Shown here: one piece after another, positions 16,629-25,018 of the stretch
How positions within the stretch are numbered: position 1 is the stretch's first letter
Layout: every line of letters begins with the position of its first letter
Made by a program: the position numbers and the translations under genes
The notes under the pieces: generated by a model
What the model was told of the DNA's origin: nothing
The model's database searches: none
Seen by the model: only the letters and a program-made list of their open reading frames with translations
From: Caulobacteraceae bacterium
GTDB lineage: Bacteria; Pseudomonadota; Alphaproteobacteria; Caulobacterales; Caulobacteraceae
NCBI GenBank assembly: GCA_027489335.1
Contig: JAIXZX010000004.1
Coordinates: forward strand, 1 to 64,000
Length of the DNA: 64,000 bases
Reading direction: 5' to 3'

Positions 16629-17636
16629 ATGAAGCTCGCCTCGCTGAAGTCCGGCCGTGACGGCCGGCTGGTGGTGGTCTCCAATGACCTGGCCTGGTTC
16701 ACAGACGCCGGCACGGTAGCGCCCACCCTGCAGGCCGCCCTGGACGACTGGGAGCGGTGCGAACCCATGCTGCGGGCGCTCGCCGAGAGCCTGGAGCACG
16801 GCGGGGTGCCCAAGGAGCGCTTCCACGAGCACGAGGCGGCCAGCCCCCTGCCGCGGGCCTATCAGTGGGCCGACGGCTCGGCGTATGTGAACCATGTGGA
16901 GCTGGTGCGCCGGGCTCGTGGGGCGGAGATGCCCCAGAGCTTCTGGACCGATCCGCTGATGTACCAGGGGGGCTCCGACGGCTTCCTGGCGCCCCGCGAT
17001 CCCATCCCGCTGGCTGATGAGGCCTGGGGCTGCGATCTGGAGGCCGAGGTGGCGGTCATCACCGGCGATGTCCCGCAAGGGGTCAGCCCGGCCGAGGCGC
17101 TGGACCATGTGCGCCTGGTCCTGCTGGTCAACGACGTCTCCCTGCGCAACCTGATCCCCGACGACCTGGCCAAGAGCTTCGGCTTCTTCCAGTCCAAGCC
17201 CGCTTCTGCCTTCTCCCCTGTGGCCGTGACGCCGGACGTCCTCGGCGAGGCCTGGCGCGAGGGCCGCCTGCACGGCGCTGTGGAGGTGGAGCTGAATGGC
17301 GCGGTCCTGGGGTGCGCCGACGCCGGCGTCGACATGACCTTCGATTTCGGGACCCTGATCGCGCATGCGGCCAAGACCCGGGCGCTCGCCGCCGGCACGA
17401 TCATCGGCTCGGGCACGGTGTCGAATCGCGGCCCGGACGGCGGTCCAGGAAAATCGGTGGCCGAGGGCGGGGTCGGATATTCCTGCCTCGCCGAGGTGCG
17501 GACCGTCGAAACCCTGGCCCACGGGGCGCCCAGAACCCCGTTCCTGAAAGCCGGCGACACGGTGCGGATTGAAATGCGCGACGCCCGGCGGCACTCGATA
17601 TTCGGCGCCATCGAGCAGGAGGTCCAGGCCCCATGA
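16629..17636 (+). CDS. fahA: Fumarylacetoacetate hydrolase
   Basis: Last step of tyrosine breakdown, splitting fumarylacetoacetate to fumarate and acetoacetate. The 335-aa FAH-fold protein opens MKLASLKSGRDGRLVVVSND, has the metal-binding DLEAEVAVITGDV (Glu ligands) and VNDVSLRNLIPDDLAKSFGF with the conserved Asp, followed by FFQSKPASAFSPVAV and the IIGSGTVSNRG turn. The AAGCGGAG ribosome site precedes ATG 16629. The stop overlaps the marR start (ATGA). Confidence 0.94.
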   Translation: MKLASLKSGRDGRLVVVSNDLAWFTDAGTVAPTLQAALDDWERCEPMLRALAESLEHGGVPKERFHEHEAASPLPRAYQWADGSAYVNHVELVRRARGAEMPQSFWTDPLMYQGGSDGFLAPRDPIPLADEAWGCDLEAEVAVITGDVPQGVSPAEALDHVRLVLLVNDVSLRNLIPDDLAKSFGFFQSKPASAFSPVAVTPDVLGEAWREGRLHGAVEVELNGAVLGCADAGVDMTFDFGTLIAHAAKTRALAAGTIIGSGTVSNRGPDGGPGKSVAEGGVGYSCLAEVRTVETLAHGAPRTPFLKAGDTVRIEMRDARRHSIFGAIEQEVQAP

Positions 17637-18130
17637 CCGCTCCTTCCCGGCCTGAGCCGGCCGACACCACCGCCGGCCTCCAACTGGACGCCTATCTGCC
17701 CTATCGCCTGTCGGTGGCCTCCAATGCGGTGAGCCGGCTGATCGCCCGGGCCTATGAGGACCGCTTTGGCCTCAGCATCCCCCAGTGGCGGCTGATCTGC
17801 GTCCTCGCCGAGGACGGGCCCATGAACCAGAGCGCCCTCGTCAGCCGCACCGGCATGGACAAGGTGACTGTCAGCCGCGCAGCACAGGGCCTGGCGAAGC
17901 GCCATCTGCTGGAACGGTCGCAGAACGACCAGGATGGCCGCTCCCACGTGGTGGCGCTCAGTCTGGAAGGCGTGCGCCTGCATGCGGAGATCGCGCCCCT
18001 GGCGCTGGCCTATGAGGCGGCCCTGATCTCAGGGCTCGACCCCAGCGAGGTGGCCCTGCTCAAGCGGCTCTTGATGCGCCTGCAGGCCGCCGCCGGCGTC
18101 CTGGCCGGCGAACGCGCTGAAGCGGGTTAG
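17633..18130 (+). CDS. MarR-family regulator, probable repressor of the homogentisate operon
   Basis: A 165-aa winged-helix regulator: the MarR fold runs from about residue 18 (YLPYRLSVASNAVSRLI) through FGLSIPQWRLICVLAEDG, the recognition segment ALVSRTGMDKVTVSRAAQGLAKR at about 65-87 and the wing QNDQDGRSHVVALS. MarR proteins usually release DNA on binding an aromatic ligand; homogentisate or a relative would be logical. It is the last gene of the hppD operon (ATGA overlap with fah), so negative autoregulation through the repeat at 13021-13044 is likely. Its stop overlaps the convergent feoB by 3 bp. Confidence 0.92.
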   Translation: MTAPSRPEPADTTAGLQLDAYLPYRLSVASNAVSRLIARAYEDRFGLSIPQWRLICVLAEDGPMNQSALVSRTGMDKVTVSRAAQGLAKRHLLERSQNDQDGRSHVVALSLEGVRLHAEIAPLALAYEAALISGLDPSEVALLKRLLMRLQAAAGVLAGERAEAG

Positions 18131-20004
18131 CCCCAGCCCAGCGCCACGGCGCCGTGATAGACGCCCATAGCCGCCAGATAGGCCAGGGTGATCATGTAGG
18201 CGAACATCACAGTGGGCCACAGCCAGCTGTTGGTCTCGCGCTTCACCACCGCCAGGGTCGGGGCGCACTGGGGCGCGAACACGTACCAGGTGAGGAAGGC
18301 CAGCCCCATGGCCAGGGACCAGTCGGCCGACAGGGCGCCGGCCAGGGTGCCCACCTGTTCCTCGGCGTTGGCCACCGCATAGACGGTGCCGAGCGCGCCG
18401 ACGGCGACTTCCCGGGCGGCCATGCCGGGGATCAGGGCAACGGTCATCTGCCAGTTGAATCCGATCGGGGCGAACAGGGGATGGATCAGGTGGCCGAGCT
18501 GGCCGGCGAAGCTGTAGTCGATGGCCGGGCCGGTGGCGCCTTCCGGCGGATAGGGGAAGGTCGACAGGACCCAGATCAGCACCATCAGCGGCAGGATGAT
18601 GCGGCCGGCCCGGTTCATGAAGATCGCCGCCCGCTGCCAGAGATTGCGCAGGACGCTCTTGGCGTCGGGCATCTTGTAGGTCGGCAGCTCCATCAGGAAG
18701 GGCTCCACCTGACCGCGCCAGAACAGCCGCCGGGCGATGAAGGAGATGGCGAGCGCGCTGGTGATGCCGGCCACGTAGAGGCCGAACATGACTAGGCCCT
18801 GCAGGCTGGCGAAGCCCCAGACGGTCTCGTTGGGAATGAAGGCTGCGATGATCAGGGTGTAGACCGGAATCCGCGCCGAGCAGGTCATCAGCGGCGCCAC
18901 CATGATGGTGGTCAGCCGGTCACGCTTGGAGTCGATCACCCGGGTGGCCATGACGCCGGGAATGGCGCAGGCGAAGGACGACAGCAGGGGAATGAAGGCC
19001 CGGCCGTGCAGGCCGGCCCCGCCCATGATCCTGTCCATCAGGAAGGCGGCCCGGGCCATGTAGCCGAAGTCTTCCAGCAGGATGATGAACAGGAACAGGA
19101 TCAGAATCTGCGGCAGGAAGACCAGCACGCTGCCGACGCCGGCGATCAGGCCATCGACGATCAGGCTCTGCAAAAGGCCGTCGGGCAGAACAGTGGCCAC
19201 CAGGCCCCCCAGGGCGCCGATGCCGCCCTCGATCCCGTCCATCAAGGGCCCCGCCCAGGCGAACACCGCCTGGAACATGACAAACAGCAGCGACAGCAGA
19301 ATGGCCAGGCCCGCCACCGGATGCAGCAGCACCCCGTCGATCTTGCCGGTCAGGGTGTCGGGGCGTTCGGCCGGCCGCACATGGGCCTTCATCAGACGCT
19401 GCGCCTCGGCATGAGCCTGGCGGATTTCAGCTGGGCTTGGCTCATGCCATGTGTTGGCGCTCTCCAAGGCGCCGGTCGCCGCCAGGGCCTCGACCTTGGC
19501 TTCGATCTGAGCGACGAGGTCCTCTATGCCGCGCTTGCGGGTGGCCACGGTGGTGACGATGGGGGCGCCGATGTCGCGGGCCAGCCCCTCCAGGTCGATG
19601 CGCAGACCCTGGCGCTGGGCGATGTCGAACATGTTGAGCGCCAGCACCATCGGCCGGCCCACCTGGCGCAGTTCGAGGATCAGGCGCAGCACCAGGCGCA
19701 GATTGGTGGCGTCGGCGACACAGACCACCACGTCGGGCGGGGTCTCCCCCTTCAGTTGGCCCAGGATCGCGTCGCGTGTCACGGCCTCGTCCGGGCTGCG
19801 GGCGCGTAGGGAATAGGTGCCGGGCAGGTCCAGCACCGAGACGGTGCGGCCGCTGGCGGTGGTGATGGTCCCTTCCTTCTTCTCCACGGTCACGCCGGCA
19901 TAGTTGGCCACCTTCTGGTGGCTGCCGGTCAGGGCGTTGAACAGGGCGGTCTTGCCGGAATTGGGATTGCCGACCAGGGCGATGCGGGCGGTCGCGGTGC
20001 TCAC
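18127..20004 (-). CDS. feoB: Ferrous iron transport protein B
   Basis: The inner-membrane Fe(II) permease with a cytoplasmic G domain. In the 625-aa product the N-terminal GTPase has G1 GNPNSGKT, G3 DLPG and G4 NMFD. A core of about eight helices follows, with the Gate regions (FIPLLSSFACAIPGVMATR and MTCSARIPVYTLIIAAF) carrying the conserved Cys residues. It is shorter than E. coli FeoB (773 aa), like other compact alphaproteobacterial forms. The ATG overlaps the feoA stop (ATGA). No feoC is visible. Confidence 0.96.
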   Translation of the reverse strand: MSTATARIALVGNPNSGKTALFNALTGSHQKVANYAGVTVEKKEGTITTASGRTVSVLDLPGTYSLRARSPDEAVTRDAILGQLKGETPPDVVVCVADATNLRLVLRLILELRQVGRPMVLALNMFDIAQRQGLRIDLEGLARDIGAPIVTTVATRKRGIEDLVAQIEAKVEALAATGALESANTWHEPSPAEIRQAHAEAQRLMKAHVRPAERPDTLTGKIDGVLLHPVAGLAILLSLLFVMFQAVFAWAGPLMDGIEGGIGALGGLVATVLPDGLLQSLIVDGLIAGVGSVLVFLPQILILFLFIILLEDFGYMARAAFLMDRIMGGAGLHGRAFIPLLSSFACAIPGVMATRVIDSKRDRLTTIMVAPLMTCSARIPVYTLIIAAFIPNETVWGFASLQGLVMFGLYVAGITSALAISFIARRLFWRGQVEPFLMELPTYKMPDAKSVLRNLWQRAAIFMNRAGRIILPLMVLIWVLSTFPYPPEGATGPAIDYSFAGQLGHLIHPLFAPIGFNWQMTVALIPGMAAREVAVGALGTVYAVANAEEQVGTLAGALSADWSLAMGLAFLTWYVFAPQCAPTLAVVKRETNSWLWPTVMFAYMITLAYLAAMGVYHGAVALGWG

Positions 20005-20333
20005 TGGGCCGCCTCCGGGGTGAGGCGAAGGACAATGTCGACGGCGTCCTTGCGGCGCAGGGCCACCCGCATGTCGTCCAGGCGCACGGCGATGGGATCA
20101 TGGCCGATGGCGCCTTCATGGATCACCTCAAGCGAGGCGCCCTCGACGAAGCCGAGCTCCAGCAGACGACGCTCCAGTTCCTGGGCGTCCAGCCCGCCCC
20201 GCCCCTGGGCGTCGGGCGCGCCCACCGCGCCGATGACCCCGCGATCCCCCACCCGCGCCTGGCTCAGCCGCACCTCGCCGGGCGCGAGCGCCTGGGCGGG
20301 GGCTGGTGTCGGATGGGGATAGGAGTCGTCCAT
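20001..20333 (-). CDS. feoA: Ferrous iron transport protein A
   Basis: A small SH3-like cytosolic partner of FeoB. The 110-aa product has a proline-rich, poorly conserved start of about 25 residues, then the FeoA core: VGDRGVIGAV, ERRLLELGFVEGASLEVIHEG and DPIAVRLDDMRVALRRKDA, matching the family pattern of a LGF-x-G-x2-hydrophobic turn and a terminal R-x3-A segment. It is the first gene of feoAB, with a Fur-like box 62-76 bp upstream of the start. Expression under low iron or low oxygen is expected. Confidence 0.93.
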   Translation of the reverse strand: MDDSYPHPTPAPAQALAPGEVRLSQARVGDRGVIGAVGAPDAQGRGGLDAQELERRLLELGFVEGASLEVIHEGAIGHDPIAVRLDDMRVALRRKDAVDIVLRLTPEAAQ

Positions 20334-20394
20334 GGCGGGGTCCCGGTGGGAAGGGCGGCCGACGGCGCTTCGCGCAACTGCGAGCCTGTGTCGA

Positions 20395-20409
20395 TGAGAA
20401 CGATTATCA
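20395..20409 (-). promoter_or_regulatory. Fur-like box upstream of feoAB
   Basis: Read on the minus strand, TGATAAT-C-GTTCTCA matches the 7-1-7 Fur pattern TGATAAT-N-ATTATCA at 12 of 14 arm positions. It lies 62 bp upstream of the feoA ATG within the promoter region. Iron repression through Fur is inferred from this match and the feoAB function. Confidence 0.6.
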
Positions 20410-20678
20410 GTTACGACCCAGGTCGCTCAGGCGCAAGCCCCCTGCTTTTTTGATTGCGGCCGCGACCCGCGGGTTGAGGCGGCTTTGTTTCGACGTGCTC
20501 GGGCAGATTGTCTCGCCCCAGGGCTGACGGGGCAGGCCAGCATGCCGCGGTTAGCTGGAAGATCCGAGCCGCCGTCATTCCGCGAACGAATATCGTTGCC
20601 CGGTCCGATGGCGCTCATTAAGCTGGCATGCAGAGTGCCAAAATATAGGTTCTAAACCTACCCATTGGGGTATTGCGC
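20410..20678. other. Intergenic DNA between feoA promoter and sulfatase gene
   Basis: The feoA-sulfatase gap totals 345 bp. Beyond the Fur box it holds two inverted repeats, AACGA-ATA-TCGTT (20585-20597) and TAGGTT-CTA-AACCTA (20646-20660). I see no convincing gene here; the short open frames lack ribosome sites and family character. Confidence 0.5.
20646..20660. promoter_or_regulatory. Palindrome TAGGTT-CTA-AACCTA before the sulfatase gene
   Basis: Perfect 6-bp arms with a 3-bp centre lie 18 bp upstream of the sulfatase ATG, in an AT-rich pocket that is otherwise rare here. The position, over the probable start site, suits a repressor operator. No regulator gene is adjacent, so the binding protein is unknown. 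Confidence 0.45.
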
Positions 20679-22961
20679 ATGACCAATCCGACTGCCGTGC
20701 CGGGCTTCGAGGGAAAGATTGGCCGTACGCTCGAGGAGTCCGAACCTCACTTCCAGGAGCGTCCGCACCCCGGTGAATCAGCGCCCAACGTCGTCGTCGT
20801 GTTGCTCGACGACACGGGTTTCGCGCAGTTCGGCTGCTACGGCTCGGACATTGAGACGCCGAATATCGACGCGCTTGCGGCGAACGGCCTCAGGTTCACC
20901 AATTTCCACGTCACCCCGCTGTGCTCGCCGACGCGGGCCTCGCTTCTCACGGGCCGGGCCCAGCATGCCGTCGGCATGCGTCACGTTTCGAACTTCCGCA
21001 CCGGCTTCCCGCACCAGCTCGGCCACATCTCCAACAACGCGGCCACGGTCGCTGAGGTGCTCAAAGCCCAGGGCTATGTGACCTTCTGCACCGGGAAGTG
21101 GCATCTCGCGCCCACCCAGGAGAACTCGGCCGCGGGCCCGTTCGACCAGTGGCCCCTCGGGCGTGGCTTCGACCGCTTCTATGGCTTCCTTGAGGGCGAG
21201 ACGGATCAGTTCACTCCTGAACTGGTGATCGACAACCACCATGTCCCCGCGCCGGCGACGGCCGACGAGGGCTATCACCTCAGCGAGGACCTGGTGGATC
21301 AGCTCCTCAAGATGATCAACGACGCCCGCTGCGTCCGTCCTGACCGGCCTTTCTTCGCCTATCTGCCCTTCGGCGCCACGCACGCCCCGCACCAGGCGCC
21401 GCAGGCCTGGCTCGACAAATACCGTGGCCGCTACGACGAGGGCTGGGACGTCATCCGACAGCGCTGGTACGAGCGCCAACTCGAACTCGGCGTGATCCCG
21501 CCAGGAACGCAGCTCGCGCCGCGCAATCCCGGGGTGAAGCCCTGGGATGAGCTCTCGGAGAACGAGCGAGCCCTCGCCTGCCGCCTGCAGGAGGCCTTTG
21601 CAGCCTTCCTCGATCACACCGATGCCCAGATTGGCCGTCTCGTCGAAGGCCTGCGCGCCATGGGGGAACTGGAGAATACGATCCTCCTGGTGCTCACCGA
21701 CAACGGCGCCTCCCAGGAAGGCGGCCCGCTCGGCGTGCTGCACGAAATGAAGTTCTTCAACGGCATCCTTGAGTCGCCGGATGAGGCGGTGAAACGTCTG
21801 GATGAGATCGGCGGCCCGCACAGCCACACGAACTATCCCTGGGGCTGGGCGCAGTGCGGCAACTCACCGTTCAAATGGTACAAGCAGAACACTCACGAGG
21901 GCGGCGTCCACGTCCCCATGATCGTGCATTGGCCTGCCGGCATCGACGACGCGCAGTGCGGCGGGCTGCGGCGGCAGTTCGTCAACGTGGCCGACATCGT
22001 CCCGACCCTCTATGAGCTGCTCGGCGTGACGCCGCCGGACATTTTTCAAGGCCGGCCGCAACTGCCGGTGACCGGCCATTCATTTGCGCACGTGCTCGAT
22101 GCCCCCAATGCGCCTGCGTCCAATCGCCTGCAGTACTTCGAGATGGCGGGTTCGCGGGCGCTGGTCGCCGAGCTCGACGGGCGCTGGTGGAAAGCCGTCG
22201 CGCGCCACCAGCAGGGCGCACCCTTCGATGATGATCGCTGGGAGCTCTACGACCTCGAGGTTGACGCGTCCGAGTGTAACGATCTGGCCGAGACGGAGCC
22301 CGAGCGCCTGGCCCAGCTCGTGGCGCTATGGTGGCAAGAGGCGGAGCGTCACGGCGTGTTGCCTCTGGACGACCGGACCATGGCGCTGTTCCGGCCGACG
22401 CCGAATGACCGCTCCGTTCACCGTAAGGACCGCCGCTACCGCTACCGGCCGCCGATGACCCCGCTGCCAGTCGCTGCGACGCCGAGTCCCGGCGGTATGG
22501 CCTGGGACCTGGCGGCGTCAGTCACGCGCGCCGCCGACGACGAGGGCGTGCTCTACGCCACGGGCAATGCAAACTCCGGCATGAGCATCTTCGTCCAGGA
22601 CCGGCGTCTGGTCGTGGACTACAACGCCTTCGGGGCGCACACGATCGTCGAGTCCCAGCGTGAGGTTCCGGCAGGCCAGGCGGTCCTGTCGGTGCACCTG
22701 CGCCGGGTCAAAGGCCCTACGGGCGTGCTGACGCTCGCCATCGACGGCGAAGCCTGCGGCCAGGTCGAACTGCCGCTCATGATGACGATGATGAGCTCTG
22801 TCGGCGCGAGCGTCGGCCAGGACCACGGATTGCAGGTGTCCGACCGCTACGACGGTCCCTTCCCCTTCAGCGGCGCCCTTCACCAGGTCGATATCGAACT
22901 CGGCAGCCGCGCGAGCGCTGAAGATGCGGCTCAGGCTCGAATGGAAATGGCCCGGCAGTAG
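20679..22961 (+). CDS. Sulfatase (formylglycine-dependent, large arylsulfatase type)
   Basis: Hydrolyses sulfate esters through a Cys-derived formylglycine. In the 760-aa protein the type I signature CSPTR spans residues 82-86 (LCSPTRASLLTGR), with the metal-binding VVLLDDTGFAQFGCYG before it and GKWHLAP after it; LVLTDNGASQEGG supplies the second metal-ligand pair. About 170 C-terminal residues form an extra, probably beta-sandwich domain. No signal peptide is visible, so it is probably cytoplasmic. The formylglycine-generating enzyme is not encoded nearby. Neighbours (feoAB and a tRNA) give no functional hint. Steroid, aryl or alkyl sulfates are all possible substrates. Confidence 0.92.
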   Translation: MTNPTAVPGFEGKIGRTLEESEPHFQERPHPGESAPNVVVVLLDDTGFAQFGCYGSDIETPNIDALAANGLRFTNFHVTPLCSPTRASLLTGRAQHAVGMRHVSNFRTGFPHQLGHISNNAATVAEVLKAQGYVTFCTGKWHLAPTQENSAAGPFDQWPLGRGFDRFYGFLEGETDQFTPELVIDNHHVPAPATADEGYHLSEDLVDQLLKMINDARCVRPDRPFFAYLPFGATHAPHQAPQAWLDKYRGRYDEGWDVIRQRWYERQLELGVIPPGTQLAPRNPGVKPWDELSENERALACRLQEAFAAFLDHTDAQIGRLVEGLRAMGELENTILLVLTDNGASQEGGPLGVLHEMKFFNGILESPDEAVKRLDEIGGPHSHTNYPWGWAQCGNSPFKWYKQNTHEGGVHVPMIVHWPAGIDDAQCGGLRRQFVNVADIVPTLYELLGVTPPDIFQGRPQLPVTGHSFAHVLDAPNAPASNRLQYFEMAGSRALVAELDGRWWKAVARHQQGAPFDDDRWELYDLEVDASECNDLAETEPERLAQLVALWWQEAERHGVLPLDDRTMALFRPTPNDRSVHRKDRRYRYRPPMTPLPVAATPSPGGMAWDLAASVTRAADDEGVLYATGNANSGMSIFVQDRRLVVDYNAFGAHTIVESQREVPAGQAVLSVHLRRVKGPTGVLTLAIDGEACGQVELPLMMTMMSSVGASVGQDHGLQVSDRYDGPFPFSGALHQVDIELGSRASAEDAAQARMEMARQ

Positions 22962-23167
22962 CCCCGAAAGGGGCAACAGGGTGCGAGACGGTCCTGGCCG
23001 ATCGTTCAGAGGCGCTCACACGCTTCCTGCGGCTCAGCCTCAGTCAGCGGGCGCGTTCGAAAGAATCCTTCAAGGGCCAGGCTTTCGAGCGCTTCTTTGC
23101 AAATCTCACCGACAGGGGCGCGGCCATGCTCACGGCGGACGTCTCACCGGACATGCGTGCGGCCTAA
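22962..23167 (+). pseudogene. Possible C-terminal remnant of a lost gene
   Basis: An open frame with strong G/C third-position bias runs from within the sulfatase end to a TAA at 23165-23167. It encodes a plausible soluble helical tail, including EALTRFLRLSLSQRARSKES, FKGQAFERFFANLTD and MLTADVSPDMRAA. It has no usable start codon or ribosome site near its left end. This looks like the 3-prime part of a gene whose 5-prime part was removed, perhaps when the sulfatase arrived or a deletion occurred. The family is not recognised, and a chance frame cannot be excluded. Confidence 0.3.
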
Positions 23168-23305
23168 GGCGAAGATTGAAGGCCGGTCCGGCTCTCGCCC
23201 TGCCGGCTCGGGGACTTGCCCCTGTCGGCGCCTTTGAGACTCCGCGCGGCAAGTCTTGAGCGCGGATTGCGCGAGGTCAGTGACCCGGTGTAACCAGCGT
23301 CTGTG
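23168..23305 (+). promoter_or_regulatory. Leader and promoter region of tRNA-Leu
   Basis: A plausible promoter is TTGCGC (23267-23272), 16 bp, TGTAAC (23289-23294), placing transcription start close to the mature tRNA 5-prime end at 23306. Nothing else is recognisable in this stretch. Confidence 0.4.
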
Positions 23306-23390
23306 GCCCCTGTGGTGGAATTGGTAGACGCGCCGCACTCAAAATGCGGTACCGCAAGGTGTGTCGGTTCGAGTCCGACCGGGGGCACCA
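23306..23390 (+). tRNA. tRNA-Leu (anticodon CAA)
   Basis: An 85-nt class II tRNA. Acceptor GCCCCTG pairs with CGGGGGC before discriminator A and an encoded CCA (23388-23390). The D arm contains AATTGGTAGAC, the anticodon loop CTCAAAA reads TTG codons, a long variable arm follows (leucine type) and the T arm is GTCGG-TTCGAGT-CCGAC. DASS ends 14 bp downstream on the other strand. Confidence 0.97.
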
Positions 23391-23404
23391 CGTTCGCTGC
23401 GCGG

Positions 23405-24868
23405 TCAGCTCACGCCGAAGATCAGTGGAATGGCGATCAGGGCGATGGCTGAGATGGCGACCACGCCGATCAGGTTCAGCCATAGGCCCGCCCGGCTCAT
23501 TTGCGCGATCGTGATCAGGCCGGCTCCGTAGACGATGGCGTTGGGGGGCGTGGCCACCGGCAGCATGAAGGCGCAGGACGCCGCCAGCGCCAGGGGGATG
23601 GCGAACAGGAGCGGATCGGCCCCGATGGCGAGCGCCAGGGCCCCGCCGATGGGCAGGAAGGTGGCGGCCGAGGCGGTGTTGCTGGTCAGCTCCGTCAGGA
23701 AGATCATCGCCAGGGTGACCATCACCACCAGGGCGGCCACCGGCCAGCCGCCGAGAATGCTCAGCAATTCGCCCAGCCAGGCCGCCAGGCCGCTGGTGGA
23801 GATGGCGGCGGCCAGGCTCAACCCCCCGCCGAACAGGGTCAGCACCCCCCAAGGCAGGCGTTTGAGCTCGGCCTCGGTGACCAGCCGGTCGCCGGTCGCC
23901 TCACCCGAGGGCGTAAAGGCGAGCGCCACCGCCGCGGCGATGGCCACGCCGGTGTCGCTCAGCCAGGGGGCGTAGGGCGTCAGCAGGGGGCGAAAGATCC
24001 ATGCGAAGGCGGCCAGGGCGAAGATGATGCAGACGCGGATTTCCGCCGGGCTCATGGCGCCGAGCCTCGCCTTTTCTTCACGGAACAGGACGCTGGCCTC
24101 CGGCAGGACCAGCTTGACTGGATTGAGCAGGATCAGCGTTCCCCAGGCGGCCGCAAGCAGGATCAGAGCGACGGGCACGCCGATCATCATCCACTGGCCA
24201 AAGCCGATTTCGATCCCGTGCTCCTGGGCCATATAGCCAGCCAGCAGGGCGTTGGGCGGGGTGCCGATCAGGGTGGCGATCCCGCCGATGCTGGCCCCGT
24301 AAGCCACAGCCAGCAACAGGGCGACGCCGAGGTTGCGATAGGAGACCGGGTCCTCCCGCCCCCCATGGTCCTCGGCCAGGGCCAGGACAGCCATGGCGAC
24401 CGGCATCATCAGGACGGCGGCGGCGGAGTTGCTGACCCACATGGAGACCAGGGCCGTGGCGCCCAGCATGCCGGCCACCAGCCGCCGCGGGGTGGTCCCG
24501 GCGGCGGCGGCGCAGCCCAGGCCCACCCGCTTGTGCAGGCCGCTGCGTTCCATGGCCGCCCCCAGGACAAAACCGCCGAGGAACAGGAAGATCACCGGGT
24601 CGGCATAGGGGGCCGCCGCGGCGCGGATATCGCTGACGCCAAGGGCCGGGAACAGCACCAGCGGGATCAGGGCGGTGACCACCAGGGGCGCGGCCTCCGT
24701 CATCCAGAGCGCAGCCATCAGGACCGTGACCGCCGCCACAGGGCGAACCGCCGGCCCTGACCCGAAGTCGGGCGCGAGCAGGATCGCGGTGAAGGCGCCC
24801 AGGGCCAGAGCCAGCCCCGCCATCTGGCGCCGCGCCTGCGCGGTCGCCGCGCCATCCTGAACCTTCAT
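23405..24868 (-). CDS. SLC13/DASS-family sodium:anion symporter
   Basis: A divalent-anion:sodium symporter of the DASS type, which carries dicarboxylates, citrate or sulfate. The 487-aa protein has about eleven helices and both signature sodium-binding hairpins: WVSNSAAAVLMMP in the first half and LTSNTASAATFLP in the second. ALWMTEAAPLVVTALIP near the N-terminus is also typical. ATG 24868 is chosen because the stretch before it is not conserved and lies in the promoter region. It converges on tRNA-Leu and diverges from the duplicated winged-helix gene. A C4-dicarboxylate substrate is a reasonable guess only. Confidence 0.9.
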   Translation of the reverse strand: MKVQDGAATAQARRQMAGLALALGAFTAILLAPDFGSGPAVRPVAAVTVLMAALWMTEAAPLVVTALIPLVLFPALGVSDIRAAAAPYADPVIFLFLGGFVLGAAMERSGLHKRVGLGCAAAAGTTPRRLVAGMLGATALVSMWVSNSAAAVLMMPVAMAVLALAEDHGGREDPVSYRNLGVALLLAVAYGASIGGIATLIGTPPNALLAGYMAQEHGIEIGFGQWMMIGVPVALILLAAAWGTLILLNPVKLVLPEASVLFREEKARLGAMSPAEIRVCIIFALAAFAWIFRPLLTPYAPWLSDTGVAIAAAVALAFTPSGEATGDRLVTEAELKRLPWGVLTLFGGGLSLAAAISTSGLAAWLGELLSILGGWPVAALVVMVTLAMIFLTELTSNTASAATFLPIGGALALAIGADPLLFAIPLALAASCAFMLPVATPPNAIVYGAGLITIAQMSRAGLWLNLIGVVAISAIALIAIPLIFGVS

Positions 24869-24989
24869 GCACGCCCCCGGTATTGCAGCCGAGGCCCCAG
24901 CCTTGACCTTGCGCAATATGAGCGCATCGGCGCCCGTCGCGCCAGGGACAGGGCGCTGCTGGCCCCAAAGGCGTGCTACCCTGAGGTCA

Positions 24990-25005
24990 GGCGTCGGCCG
25001 ACGCC
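24990..25005. promoter_or_regulatory. Perfect 16-bp palindrome GGCGTCGGCCGACGCC
   Basis: An uninterrupted palindrome ends 13 bp before the ATG of the winged-helix repeat gene, in the 150-bp gap shared with the divergent transporter gene. It could be an operator bound by that protein or a leader hairpin covering its ribosome site (GGAGG at 25010-25014). Confidence 0.45.
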
Positions 25006-25018
25006 ACCCGGAGGTTCC

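Noticed and set aside
20306..20618. Short open frames between feoA and the sulfatase
   Set aside because: They lack ribosome sites, overlap the Fur box or feoA, and have a composition expected of random GC-rich DNA.
23281..23405. tRNA-Leu as an integration site for an island carrying the sulfatase
   Set aside because: No integrase gene and no direct repeat of the tRNA 3-prime end are visible on the left side of the sulfatase.
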